NCBI RefSeq assembly: GCF_036323735.1
Contig: NC_086021.1
Location: 128,107,976 to 128,171,975, forward strand
Reading direction: 5' to 3'
From: Rattus norvegicus
Taxonomy: Eukaryota; Chordata; Mammalia; Rodentia; Muridae
Length of the DNA stretch: 64,000 bases
Below, piece after piece: positions 34,401 to 44,013 of the stretch; positions within the stretch are counted from its first letter, which is position 1; every line of letters starts with the position of its first letter. Both the position numbers and the translations under genes were made by a program. The notes beneath the pieces are model-generated. The model was not told the origin of the DNA. It ran no database searches and saw nothing but the letters and a program-made list of their open reading frames with translations.

Positions 34401-35500
34401 GAGGGTTGGGAACTGGGGACACAGCTGATTGGGGGTGAGGTGAAGCAGGTCTTGGGCTTGGACAGTGACCGCTCTTCGCTCACCGGAGTTGGGTTGATCC
34501 TTCGAGAAGGCTTCGTCCTGCTGAGAGTAGTCAGTTTTTTTTTTTTTTTCAAATTTCTATCTTCAAGTATCATCCATAACAGTTGGGGTCCCTTAAAACC
34601 CTCCCCCCTTTGTGGTTTCTTCGCCCTCAACCTTCTAACCATCGCGCATTCTACTGTGGGGCACCCAGCTCTGCTTTAGCGATTATCTTGCAATAAGGAC
34701 CGATCCTCACCCTGCAGAGCCGGGCGGAACGGTGCCTACAGGAGGGAACTCCTCCAAGTTGCTGAGGTTTGGCGGATCTGAGAGCGACAGTCTGGGGCTG
34801 CCAGGGCTGCCTGAGCCCTTAGGCTTCCGGCCTCCGGCCCAAGGCGGGCTCTCGCTGCTGGCCCCCTCCTCGGGGCCCCCGGATCCCCGACCACCTCGTT
34901 CGCGGGACGGTCCCGGACCCCGCCTGCGGCCCGCACGGCGGGCCAGAGGTGCCTCGGCGGAGGTGCTGAGGGGCTCGGTTGCAGGGAAAAGCTGGCTGCG
35001 CGCCCCACGGCCACCCCGTGGCGGGGCCCCCTGCCTCGCTGGCAAGGCGGCCGAGGCGCCTGGGGTCTTGGCGGGGGTGGAGGGGCCCTGTGGGAGGACC
35101 CGGCTGCTCTGCTCCCTCAGGAAGTTCAGCAGGAACGGCACGAATTCCTTCCGCAGAGGCCGAAGTGCGCTCAGAGCAGCCACTTCGGAGCTATCCTGAG
35201 GAAGAAGCAGAGGTCGCGGGGCGAGAGGGTCAGCTGACAGCGCGGGCCTCCAGCGGCTCAGGCCGCAGGGTGGGCGGCCCGGCAGCGGCTGGCAGAGAAG
35301 CGCCCTTGGCGCGGGCCGACAGCCAGGGCAGGCTGGGAGAAGGGACTGAAGCAGCATCCCCCGCGGGAAGCACATTCCAGGCAGGTTTGAGGGCGTGTCC
35401 GCACTGTTACCTCCGAACTCGGGGTGCTGCGCGCGATCCACCGCACGGCGGCTGCGACCGGCACCTCTTCGCGCAGCAGCGACTCTAAAACGGCCGCCAT
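22327..35500 (-). CDS. Cdan1: CDAN1, codanin-1, complete (28 coding exons)
   Basis: Exons in transcript order: 35500-35411, 35195-34711, 34517-34314, 34116-33947, 33818-33705, 33625-33547, 32672-32552, 32392-32283, 31921-31832, 31363-31288, 30772-30567, 30245-30125, 29985-29839, 29680-29514, 29188-29101, 28889-28800, 28658-28604, 28410-28277, 28180-28077, 27761-27603, 27131-27068, 26893-26815, 26630-26482, 25075-24968, 24881-24818, 24702-24521, 23176-23069, 22452-22327. All have GT/AG borders and matching phases; 3690 nt give 1229 residues, against 1227 in human as recalled. Codanin-1 binds the histone chaperone ASF1 and holds it in the cytoplasm, and partners CDIN1; human defects cause congenital dyserythropoietic anaemia type I. 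Layout: N-terminal leader MAAVLESLLREEV, basic/Pro-rich disordered exon 2, ASF1-binding motif in exon 3, then a long helical body ending GTVLAQS. Expression probably starts in the CpG island over exon 1. No frame break was seen, so the gene looks functional. Confidence 0.97.
23325..23455 (+). mobile_element. B1 SINE in CDAN1 intron
   Basis: Sense B1 fragment from actcaggaggcagaggcaga, immediately followed by a B2. Confidence 0.75.
23459..23643 (+). mobile_element. B2 SINE in CDAN1 intron
   Basis: Sense B2 from gggatggagagatggctcag to an A tail, between CDAN1 exons 26 and 27. Confidence 0.9.
24228..24335 (+). mobile_element. B1 SINE in CDAN1 intron
   Basis: gagctgggcatgatggctca, then gcacttgagaggcagaggca. 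Confidence 0.75.
24968..25075 (-). CDS. Cdan1: CDAN1 exon 24, CDA-I hotspot exon
   Basis: 36 codons in phase 0 read DVLSLAAGPRDPEEGVSPEH onward. The Arg in GPRD (CGG, 25048-25046) lines up with human Arg1042, the site of the common R1042W disease allele. The register was set by counting back from the C-terminus. The CGG codon contains a CpG, which fits a recurrent C>T change. Confidence 0.92.
26103..26258 (+). mobile_element. B1 SINE in CDAN1 intron
   Basis: ctggcccgttgtggtgctat, ending ggaccctgtctcaaacaagc. Confidence 0.75.
27455..27540 (+). mobile_element. B1 fragment in CDAN1 intron
   Basis: ggctcatgcctgtgatctca to an A-rich end, internally deleted. Confidence 0.7.
27924..28011 (-). mobile_element. 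ID element in CDAN1 intron
   Basis: Full ID with TSD caggttaaaagttt at 27910-27923 and 28012-28025. It lies between CDAN1 exons 19 and 20 in the gene's sense orientation. Confidence 0.97.
30848..30911 (+). mobile_element. Old ID-like SINE in CDAN1 intron
   Basis: ggcttgggttatagcttagt and caagaccctgggtctga resemble a diverged ID body. Confidence 0.6.
32896..32991 (+). mobile_element. ID element in CDAN1 intron
   Basis: Full ID with A-rich tail. The 16-bp TSD ataaaggtaagctgtc lies at 32880-32895 and 32992-33007. It lies between CDAN1 exons 6 and 7, antisense to the gene. Confidence 0.97.
33262..33412 (+). mobile_element. B1 SINE in CDAN1 intron
   Basis: gccaggaatgttagcgcatg to A tail. Confidence 0.75.
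34314..34517 (-). CDS. Cdan1: CDAN1 exon 3, ASF1-binding motif
   Basis: RRINPTP, residues about 197-203 (34504-34484), is the B-domain-like motif through which codanin-1 is known to bind ASF1, similar to HIRA and CAF-1 p60. The acceptor reads ctctcagcag, a tandem NAGNAG, and a 15-base A run sits where a polypyrimidine tract is expected. The donor is GTATGG. Confidence 0.93.
34711..35195 (-). CDS. Cdan1: CDAN1 exon 2, GC-rich disordered region
   Basis: This 485-nt exon encodes KEFVPFLLNFLREQ and then a long Arg/Gly/Pro/Ser-rich disordered stretch, closing with LSDPPNLSNLEEFPPVG. It is the most GC-rich coding segment in the window and forms the centre of the CpG island. Confidence 0.95.
35411..35500 (-). 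CDS. Cdan1: CDAN1 exon 1, start codon
   Basis: The ATG at 35500-35498 lies in a good Kozak context (gggATGGCGG). It encodes 30 residues, MAAVLESLLREEV onward, and ends on a codon boundary at donor GTAACA. It is CpG-rich. This start matches the known codanin-1 N-terminus as recalled. Confidence 0.95.
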
Positions 35501-35525
35501 CCCTGTCCAGGCGCTCTGAGGCTAC

Positions 35526-35537
35526 TGCGCAGGCGCA
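35526..35537. promoter_or_regulatory. NRF1-type site TGCGCAGGCGCA
   Basis: The sequence TGCGCAGGCGCA fits the palindromic NRF1 consensus and lies 26-37 bp upstream of the CDAN1 ATG, inside the CpG island. The binding role is inferred from the motif alone. Confidence 0.6.
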
Positions 35538-35911
35538 CACGCGCCACAGGCAGCCGGGAGGGGCGGAGCCAGCGGCCGGGGCGACCGTTGGACGACGGGG
35601 CGGGTCCTTGTGGGGTGGGGCTCAGGCGGTCCGGGAAGATCTGTCCAACCAGCTAGGCCTGCAGGGCGCCGAGGCGCCTTTCCCTGACTGCTTGGCCGCT
35701 GGAGCAATGTGATGAGATGGAACTGCGGCGAGCTCTGTGGAGACCCGGCTCCGAAAGAGAGGCCAGACAGGAAAAGTAACCAACTCTAAAAGACACCAGC
35801 CTATCAGACCAGACATCTGCCATAAACACAGCCTCAGACCACCGACTGTAGAGCTTTTTGAGTCACTCCCTCCTCAACCAAAATAAAGTGAGTAACCTTC
35901 TGTTCTGACCT

Positions 35912-36040
35912 TTTTGTTTTTCGAGACATGGTTTCTCTGGATAGCTTGGTCACTCTGTAGACCAGGCTGGCTTAGAACTAATAGATTAGCTTGCCTTTGC
36001 TCCCGAATGCTGGGATTAAAGGGGGTACGCCCGGCCTGCT
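35912..36040 (-). mobile_element. B1 SINE between CDAN1 and TTBK2
   Basis: Antisense B1 with cactctgtagaccaggctgg. Confidence 0.85.
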
Positions 36041-36308
36041 TAGCTTTTTTCCCCCTTTACTCAAAGGCTGACTTTTTACCATTGGCCAATCTTTCCAATT
36101 GACAATTGAGGACAGAGTTCCTGCTGAGGCATCTTATAAAACTTATCAGATCATAAACCATTGAGGGTCCTTAGGAATTGTTCTAAGGACTTGTATTTAG
36201 TCCTTTACGCATTAAGGAGTTTATATCGGGTATTTCAACCTCATATTTAAGAGGTCAATATTCATAATTAGCTTCTGGAAGAGTAAGGCATTTCTGGACA
36301 CACTCCCC

Positions 36309-36358
36309 CCCCCCATCCTACACACACAAACACACACAGGCACACACACATACACTCG
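36309..36358. repeat. C run and imperfect CA tract
   Basis: ccccccccc followed by broken CA units. Confidence 0.9.
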
Positions 36359-36895
36359 TGCCCGATACACCTCCTGTAGGTCCCTTATTTTGAAAAATAC
36401 AAGAGGCTTTCCGATGTTGCTCCTTGGTTAAAAAAACTCAAGATAGGGGATCTCATTGAACAGTTTCCGTCAAAGGGAAGCAGCACTGTATTAATATGCC
36501 CTGTGTTCCTCTCATTCCAAGGAAGAGCACTTGGCGATAAGCAGTAGATGCAGCAGGAATCCCTCTAGTATATCAGGGATGTTTGCTGAAGAGAAGAAAA
36601 GGAAGTTTTAAAAACTTAATTCTGTGCTGGGTTTAGTGGATGCTTGCAATTCCAGTACTTGGCAAAGACAGAATATCAGGTTCAAAGCCAGGTTGAACAC
36701 AACACCTTCAGACCCCTAAACCCTGGTTTTCACCTAGCTTCTATTCAGTTAGCCCAAATGTCCTTCTCTTGGTTGTTTACTAGTCACTTCTGGTGTGGTG
36801 AATCTAACACTTTAGTAGTTTAGGAAATATTTTTCACTTTTTGAAATCCAAACCATGACACAAATAGCACTGAAGTTTGCATGCGGACTGAATGT

Positions 36896-36901
36896 TTTAT
36901 T
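36896..36901 (-). terminator. Candidate TTBK2 distal poly(A) signal AATAAA
   Basis: The plus strand reads TTTATT within gaatgttttattactag. It is the last such signal before the CDAN1-TTBK2 spacer, where sequence character changes. Confidence 0.5.
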
Positions 36902-37752
36902 ACTAGATTATAAAAATAAAATACAAAATAATTTTAAAACAGAACTTAAAACACTGTACAAAGCTTTAATATGGTACAAATGGGAAAATTAAATAAATAA
37001 TTACACTTTTATGTACAGATGGCCTATACAAAAGCACTGCATGTTTTTCAATACTCTATGCCAGTGGTTGCCTGAGCAAAGACACATAAAGGGAAGATGC
37101 TGGAAGGAGAAAGGATACAATGTGATACATTGAAAAGAGCAATTTTTCATCTTGCTAAGAGGAGGACAGTAAAACATTGACTTATTTTTCTTGTTCAATA
37201 AGAGAATTCAGATTGTGACTAAATCTGATAACGTTTGCCAATAATAACTTATGAACTTATTATATTTAATACAAAATGAGATGTGCCTCCTTTTCTGAAA
37301 ACCTTGAAATCTGAAATAAATGGTCTGATGAAATAGATAGCATTTAGGAAAGGTGTCAAAGGAGAAGAACTGCATCAGGGAACAGCAAGATGGCTCAAGC
37401 CCAGGTCATCAGATCTGTAGTCTCAAAACTCATCCAATCCAACAGTCTCCTCTCTCTCATCTAAGACCCCACCCCCTTAGAGACAGGGTTCATAGAGCCC
37501 TACTCAGCTTCAGAGCCTATGCAGCTCAACACGTATGACCTTCAACTCCTGTTCCTGCCCTCACCTCATACATGGTGAGATTACAGGCACATAACCATCA
37601 CGCCTAGGAAATCTAATCCAATTTCAATCCCCTGAGTGGCCCAAATACTACATTTCCTTTGCCTTAAAAGACTTATTTCCTATATTTTAATTTCTTAATT
37701 ATGTTAGAGAACTAATTTCACTAACTGATGAATAATTTAATAAAACTGTCTT

Positions 37753-37905
37753 AGCCAGGCATGGTGACACACACCTTTAGTCTCAGCACTCAGGAGGCAG
37801 AGGCAGGCAGACCTGGAGAGTTTGAGGCCAGCCTGGTCTACAGAGGGAGCTCCAGGCCAGGGCTACACAGAAAAACCTCTTCTCAAAAACAAAACAAAAC
37901 AAAAC
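37753..37905 (+). mobile_element. B1 SINE in TTBK2 3' UTR region
   Basis: agccaggcatggtgacacac to an A/C-rich end. It is antisense to TTBK2. Confidence 0.88.
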
Positions 37906-39369
37906 AACCACCCCCCCCCAAAATTAAAAACAAAACAAAACCCAAACAAAAAAACCCAAACCCAAACTGTTTTGAATAAAGTCTCAAAGCTTTCTTCTTT
38001 GCAAACTCCCTAAAATAAATCACAGCCAAACTCTATAGCCTTGTTTACTGCTGTGACGTGAGCAAAAAACACCGGGCACATTCCAACTTTGAGGTTTTAA
38101 ATTACATTTTATAAGAGTTTTAAGTATCATATGGCAAGGATAGTCTACATAAAAACTTGGTTTACTAATGTCTTTAAACAATCATGTATATAATACAAAA
38201 TCATTTTAAATTATTGAGATAACTCTTTCCCACTGTTAATGTAAAATAATGTTATTAGCAAATTCTGTAATTCTGTTAGTCTCCCTCATTCATACTGCTG
38301 TTGGTCTAGAAATCCTGGTTGAAGGTACCAGGAGATGTGGTCAGCATCATCATGAGCCTGTAGTGTAGATATTATCCCCTCCAATGAGAAAATGCAGAAA
38401 CTTGTTACATTGTAGGGACAATGAAAGGGACACCACTTTTGTTACAAGGCTCCTTACAACCAAGGATTGAGCACAGTATAGGAAAATCATCCCATCACCT
38501 TGAACTTGCCTTAGCTGTCATGGTTATTAGTACTTGTGTGGGAGCAAATACTGGAATCATTACTGAGTAAATCTTTGCCATTTAGCATCTTGAGATTTTT
38601 GTGAAACCAAGAGATGACCTTATCACTAATTTTCTGATGCAAATCCTCTCACAAGAGGAAGAACTTATCTGAAAGCCTACATACTTTACCCATATTCTCT
38701 AAGTAAACAGGGGTTCTTGTTCCATACTTGGGACTTACCTAGGAATTTTCTACTTTCTGCAGTTGTGGAAAGCAATATTGCATAACAAGATCCTTAAGGC
38801 TCCAAGAGTATGTTAAAATTCTGGAGAAATGGCCAAAATAAGGCAAATACCCAATAATGTGAGTTTTGTCAAGTTTTAGTGAAGAAGTAGGGGTCATGCT
38901 TACCAGGCATCACACCTCCCATTGTCTTAGTTGTGGAACTGCCTCTAGTTTCCTCTATAATCTTAAGGTCTAATGTGCACTTCAGTGGCTTCTGAGTTAG
39001 GACTATAAAGACTGTTGGTATGTAAGGACCACCAGAGTTGTTACTGTAATCCTGTAATCCGTTTGGATTAAAACATAAATAACTATTCTGCAAATATGTT
39101 GTCTATAGAACCAAATTCAAGAATTTAAGCAGTACAGTTGGTTACAAATGTCCTATTACCTCAGTGACAGAGGTGACCTCTCCTCAGAAACAATATCCCA
39201 AAGCCATAAATAGGCACATTGTAAAAAAGTGAATGCAAACCATAAACATGACAGAAGTCATTCTTAAAGACATGCCATGACAGATACAAATGAGAGGTAC
39301 ACTCAACATATAATATATACATACATGTATGAAAACTTAATAATTAAAAAATAATGTTTTTGTTTTGTT

Positions 39370-39512
39370 TTTGGGGGGAGAGGGTCCCACACTACAGCCC
39401 AGGTGGACTTGAAATCACTATGAAGCAGAGGGTGGCTTCAGGCTCTCTTCCATCGTCCCACCTCAGTCCCTCAAAGATTGGTTAGAAACATGAGCCATCA
39501 CACCTAGCTAAC
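39370..39512 (-). mobile_element. Old B1/7SL-derived monomer in TTBK2 3' UTR region
   Basis: actacagcccaggtggactt and atgagccatcacacctagct, diverged. Confidence 0.55.
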
Positions 39513-40751
39513 AAGTTTTTAAAATATGAGAAACTGATCTCCACAGATGAATCTAGATTATCTATAAATACATTTTAAGATAGCATTTTCAAGATGCAAT
39601 TTTTTTCCTTAAACCACTAAATTGTGGATCCTGTTTCTCCTATCACCAATTCCTAATGTTAGATTAGAAATGTAAAATTTTCTGCCCTTAAGGAAAAGGC
39701 ACCTGTTTGTCAAGGTTATTGGGTGTAGAAAATCTCATTATTACTTAGCTAGCTAGCTATGTGGTCTAGGTTTATAAAACATGCAGCAATGTATACCTTT
39801 TCCTTTGTACAATGGATGCAACCACACAAACAGCAGCCTAGGAATCTGTGACTGCGAGAAAGTCTCTGGTATCTGCTGCAGCCCCTCAAGTTCCCACAGT
39901 GGCCAGGAATAAAATAGACAGAGGTCCTACATGTGTAGGACACAACATCAGCATTCAGTGGTTTGGTGTGCTAGAGCAAATAACCTACAGTGATGGCAAC
40001 AAGTCTTTGACCATTTTGTTGCTATTTTTTTAGGCCTTGATTAACTTGTTGCAACTTTTACCAAAAACATTCATTGCAAAGCATGCAACTAAAGAACTAA
40101 AGGTGGCTGTGCTCCTGTTTGCAAGGCCAGCTTGTGTACCAAAGCTGAGATAAGTGCTTCATTGAAAGGTGACTTAAGATCTTGAGCTTAATGTTGAATC
40201 AGATAGGATCCAATTCCTTCCTGTTTTCACTATCCATTAAAGTCAGATATCTTTAGGCTGTGCAAGATTACAAGGTATGAATTTAATATTTTAAGCAATT
40301 CACAGAGCCTACAGGTCAGTAGTATAATTGGGGGGGCAACATTACCTAAAATTAGGAACTAAGTGTCCATTCTTTGCTCCACTGAAATAATCACACAGAC
40401 TAAATAAGGTAAGGACAGGCTTGAGCTAGTAACCTGTGCAGATAGAAGCCAGGAGGTACTTGTTTCCCAAAAGATTTCTTCTGTCATGCACTACTTCCAT
40501 TATGGCTATAGTCATGTTCTTCACTATACTTGGATGATTTGTGATTGAAATGTGGAATATGCCATCAACAAAAACCTCAAAATAAATCTCAAAATAACTG
40601 AAAATCCAAACCAAAACAAAAGCTTGATTCTCTGTAGACCATACTCCTGAGCCAAGAGTTGGCTTAAGGCTGCCAACTTCTATTTTTAACCTGAAAGAAA
40701 TGTAACATCTAAAAGCACAAACTATATGTTTTAATCCTTTGTCTGTTTGTT

Positions 40752-40880
40752 TGTTTCTTCAAGACAGGATTTCTCTGTGTAGCCCTGGCTGTGCTGGAAC
40801 TCACTCTGTAGACCAGGCTGGCTTCAAACTCAGAGATCCAGAGTGCTAGGATCAAAGTGTGTGTTGCCACGCCCAGCTCC
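40752..40880 (-). mobile_element. B1 SINE in TTBK2 3' UTR region
   Basis: Antisense on the plus strand, so in the same sense as TTBK2; actctgtagaccaggctggc. Confidence 0.85.
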
Positions 40881-42317
40881 ACTTTCTAACCTCTATATCA
40901 GGACAACACTTAATAAATGTAATTACTGATACACAAGACATAATTACTCAGTCTGTTTCCTTTCCTTCAGAGCAGAAACATCTTTGGTTGGCTCTTTTCA
41001 CTACATACAAAATAAAGCATTCTCACATAATGAGAGGCCTTTTGTCTCTGGAATTTGATGAATTTGTTAACAACGTGTAGAAAAGGAGGCAACACACTGA
41101 AAGGCTGGAGAAAGTAAACCCAGACAGAAAACATCCTGTGTGTCAGCATGACTGCCAGCAGATAAATTCACAAAGAAAAAGGCTGGGCCCGATTAGCTTT
41201 CCCAGTTACTATCAGCACATTTCTGACTAGAGAGGACAGTGAGAAAGCTGGCTACTTTTAGCATCATTTAGCTAATGTAACAGAAAGAGATAATTTCAGT
41301 TATCCTACATCCCATCCCCTTCAAAAGAGTGACACGAAAGAGGCAACTTCCAGGAAATGTTTAAAAAAGTTGATGCCAGATCCATAATTATGATGCCCAT
41401 CTATCCACTTTAGCCATAATGACAGAACTATGTGGCTGACATGAGTCATCTTTGAGCCTGTATTACAAGCATATCTGGTTACAATTTTCCCCTGTTAAAA
41501 TACTTTTTAAGTGAAAATTAAGTACCTTATACCTCGGCTTGGTAAAAACTGCCAGCTGCTGCACTATGCACCCGGAAGGCAGACGACTCTTACGTATCAC
41601 ATGCCAAGAACATACTTTCAGAAAATGAAGACAGGCAATGCCCAAGTGTACCCGAGGCACATAGTAGAAAAGGAATTTTATCATCTATGATCTTGAAATT
41701 ACAAATGCAAAATGAGAAAAAATGGATTTATATAAGCGTATGTCTCTATTTATAAATATTTATATAATTTACCATGAAAGACATGCAAGCAGTTCTGCAG
41801 CAAAGTTATACAATAGGATACATAAGGATCAGTCTCCAGCACACAGTTGTGAGAGAGAAACAGCAGTGGGCCTCGCTCACAAGTGCTTGAACCTGGGAAG
41901 AATTAAGATTCCACACTACGCCACATTTCTCACGGGAGACCTTGTGTCTCAGTGTAGTGTCCCAAGTTTGCAAACGCTCAACACAGAACAAGCTGAGACA
42001 GCGCAACGCCAGGGCAGTTGGGATGCACCACCGGAACATGTCCACTTAGTGAAGACACTTCCATTCCTACCCCCTCCTCCTCAAACTGTTTGGCAGCAAT
42101 GCAATAGTCAAAAGTAACGTCTGTTAAAAGGCAGACCTCAACAGCAGGCACATCAACTTCCCTGTCCTCAATAAAGTTTTTATACAGCCACAGGGCGTCA
42201 AATAGCCCACTTAAAAAGTCTGCTGTCTTTAATTTGCCTGGTTTCTGCTAGTAGGAGAGTGAGATTAGAACAAATATCATCCTTACAACTTTATAAATTG
42301 AAATTTAGATGTCAACG

Positions 42318-42447
42318 GCAGCTATAAACAAGAGCTCAGTGAGTTTCTCCCCCTTGGACTGTGCTGGACCGAAGCTTCCTATGCAAAGGCATCGACTCTT
42401 GATGTGCTTCCTTCCTGCCCTAATTATACTTACGTCGTCTTATAAAT
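42318..42447. repeat. Direct repeat in TTBK2 3' UTR, copy A
   Basis: The copy starts gcagctataaacaagagctc and shares with copy B the blocks agagctcagtgagtttct, ctggaccgaagcttcctatg and cttgatgtgcttcct. It is not a SINE I recognise. Confidence 0.85.
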
Positions 42448-43288
42448 GTGGAAATCTGGCTAAGAAGCCCAAGCATTAAACAACACAAGAACCAGGTAAT
42501 AAAAACATTGAAAGAAAACTATTTAGTCTAAATTTATTTCCCAGGTATTCATTCCTTATTGGCTAAATGTATAAAATACAAAATCTGATGGTAAACCTCA
42601 GTAACATATTTTATTTCTAAATTTCTAAAAAGTATAAGCCACAATCTGAAGTATTGTTCTTTCCTAGCATCACCCTGAGAGCTGACACTAGAAAGAACCC
42701 AGGAAAGCTGTCTCCTCCGGTCCGTCTCCTTCTTCGAGGAGGACATGTAGTCGGGGGAGGGACACTTCTACCTTTGAAAGCCATTGTGCCACTCTCTGCC
42801 CCTCTCAAAGCACACCGGCCCAAAATAGCTCTAGCTAGACATTCTTTCCTTTTTGAGATAAAAATATAGGAGGTAAGAATAAGAACTGTTGCTCAAAGGA
42901 AAATAGCCAGGTTTGAATAAATAAAGGTAACTGGATGTTAGAGTGTTATTGTGTACTGCTGTAACACACATTACGGTGTGTTGTTAAAATAAAAGGTAAA
43001 AACATTAACTTTAAAAAATGTAAAATCCAGGAAAGATACTAAGAATGAGTGGAAAAGATGTAGATTCACTAAATAAACACACAAACCAAATATACCCAGG
43101 TAATGGTTTCCTGGCAACAGGCTTCTTATATTTGAATGTCTGTGCAATGACTCTCCAAGGTTAGGAAGTTTTAAATAAAAATATCAAACACTTTTGCTAT
43201 ATACTTTTTGAGTAGAGGTTTAACAAATTATGAAAAAAATCACTTAAAATCCCATTCTATTTCCTATCCTCAATTTTCTGTTTCAAAT

Positions 43289-43416
43289 GCAGCTTTAAAC
43301 AAGAGCTCAGTGAGTTTCTTCCCCTTAAACATTGCTGGACCGAAGCTTCCTATGCAAAGGCTCTTGATGTGCTTCCTACCTGCCCTAGATAATTATACTT
43401 AAGTCTTGTTATAAAT
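43289..43416. repeat. Direct repeat in TTBK2 3' UTR, copy B
   Basis: Same orientation as copy A and about 970 bp away. By eye it matches copy A at more than four of five positions, with a few small indels. Flanks outside the module do not match. Confidence 0.85.
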
Positions 43417-43550
43417 AACTGATCATGTTACTTTCTTTTGTAAGAGAAGATCAACACTGATTGTTTGAAACAGACAGTACAGGGACACACATGCATCAGG
43501 TCTAGAAGGAAGATCTCACACCTTTCCCAGAGATGCAGCCTGCTCACTTC

Positions 43551-44013
43551 CTATCTGCTGAGTTTACTGGCTGGCTTACTCTTCCCTGGGGGAGTTTTAG
43601 AGCTGGCTGAGTGGTGGTGGAGGCTGCCAGATCCTTTGGGGCCATTCTTGCTGGGTTTGCAATGCTCCTGTTGGCAGGACCTCCTGGAGGATGATGATCC
43701 TGAGTGGCTGGGAGGTGACTTGCTTCTCCCCAGATGTGGGGAAGAACTCCTCTGGTCATGGTGGGGCCGTCCAGCCCTAGATGGTGAGGAACTAGATGTT
43801 CGAGGCAAGGAAGAGCTTCGAGGAGAGGCACTGGGACTCCTTCGAGGTACAACTGGACTCTTGGGTGGTGTTTTTGGATTGTGAGGAGATCCTGGGCTCT
43901 TGCATTGTGTAGTACTCCGGGATTTCTGAGATCCATTTTGAAGAATTTGGGCCAGGCGAGAGAAAAGGTCTGAATCAGAGTTACTACTCCCTAGAACTTT
44001 ATATCTGCGTAGC
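43551..44013 (-). CDS. Ttbk2: TTBK2 last coding exon and stop
   Basis: The acceptor is attcttttaag. It reads LRRYKVLGSSNSDSDLFSRL, then a very Ser/Pro/Arg-rich tail (SPSASPRSSSLPRTSSSS) ending SKPASKLSR. TAG is at 43553-43551. Confidence 0.96.

Larger units (their letters stand above)
34700..35660. promoter_or_regulatory. Cdan1: CpG island and promoter region of CDAN1
   Basis: A sharp rise in G+C with many CpGs covers CDAN1 exon 2, intron 1, exon 1 and about 160 bp upstream. It is the only such island in the window. No TATA box is evident, which fits a housekeeping-type dispersed start. Confidence 0.85.
35661..36880. other. CDAN1-TTBK2 intergenic spacer
   Basis: It holds a B1 (35912-36040), an imperfect CA tract (36318-36352) and otherwise AT-rich sequence with no open frame or conserved motif I recognise. 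Confidence 0.6.
36875..43550 (-). other. Ttbk2: TTBK2 3' UTR (about 6.7 kb, proposed)
   Basis: AT-rich, largely unique sequence follows the stop down to an AATAAA at 36896-36901. Repeat density is clearly lower than in the introns, with three or four B1-type insertions, as expected for a long transcribed UTR. It contains a duplicated module of about 130 bp (42318-42447 and 43289-43416). Earlier poly(A) sites are possible because other TTTATT strings occur on the plus strand. Confidence 0.65.

Noticed and set aside
34732..35488. Long open frames on the plus strand (155 and 169 codons) opposite CDAN1 exons 1-2
   Set aside because: They are mirror frames of GC-rich coding sequence in a CpG island, where stop codons are rare by composition. 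No family resemblance or splice support.
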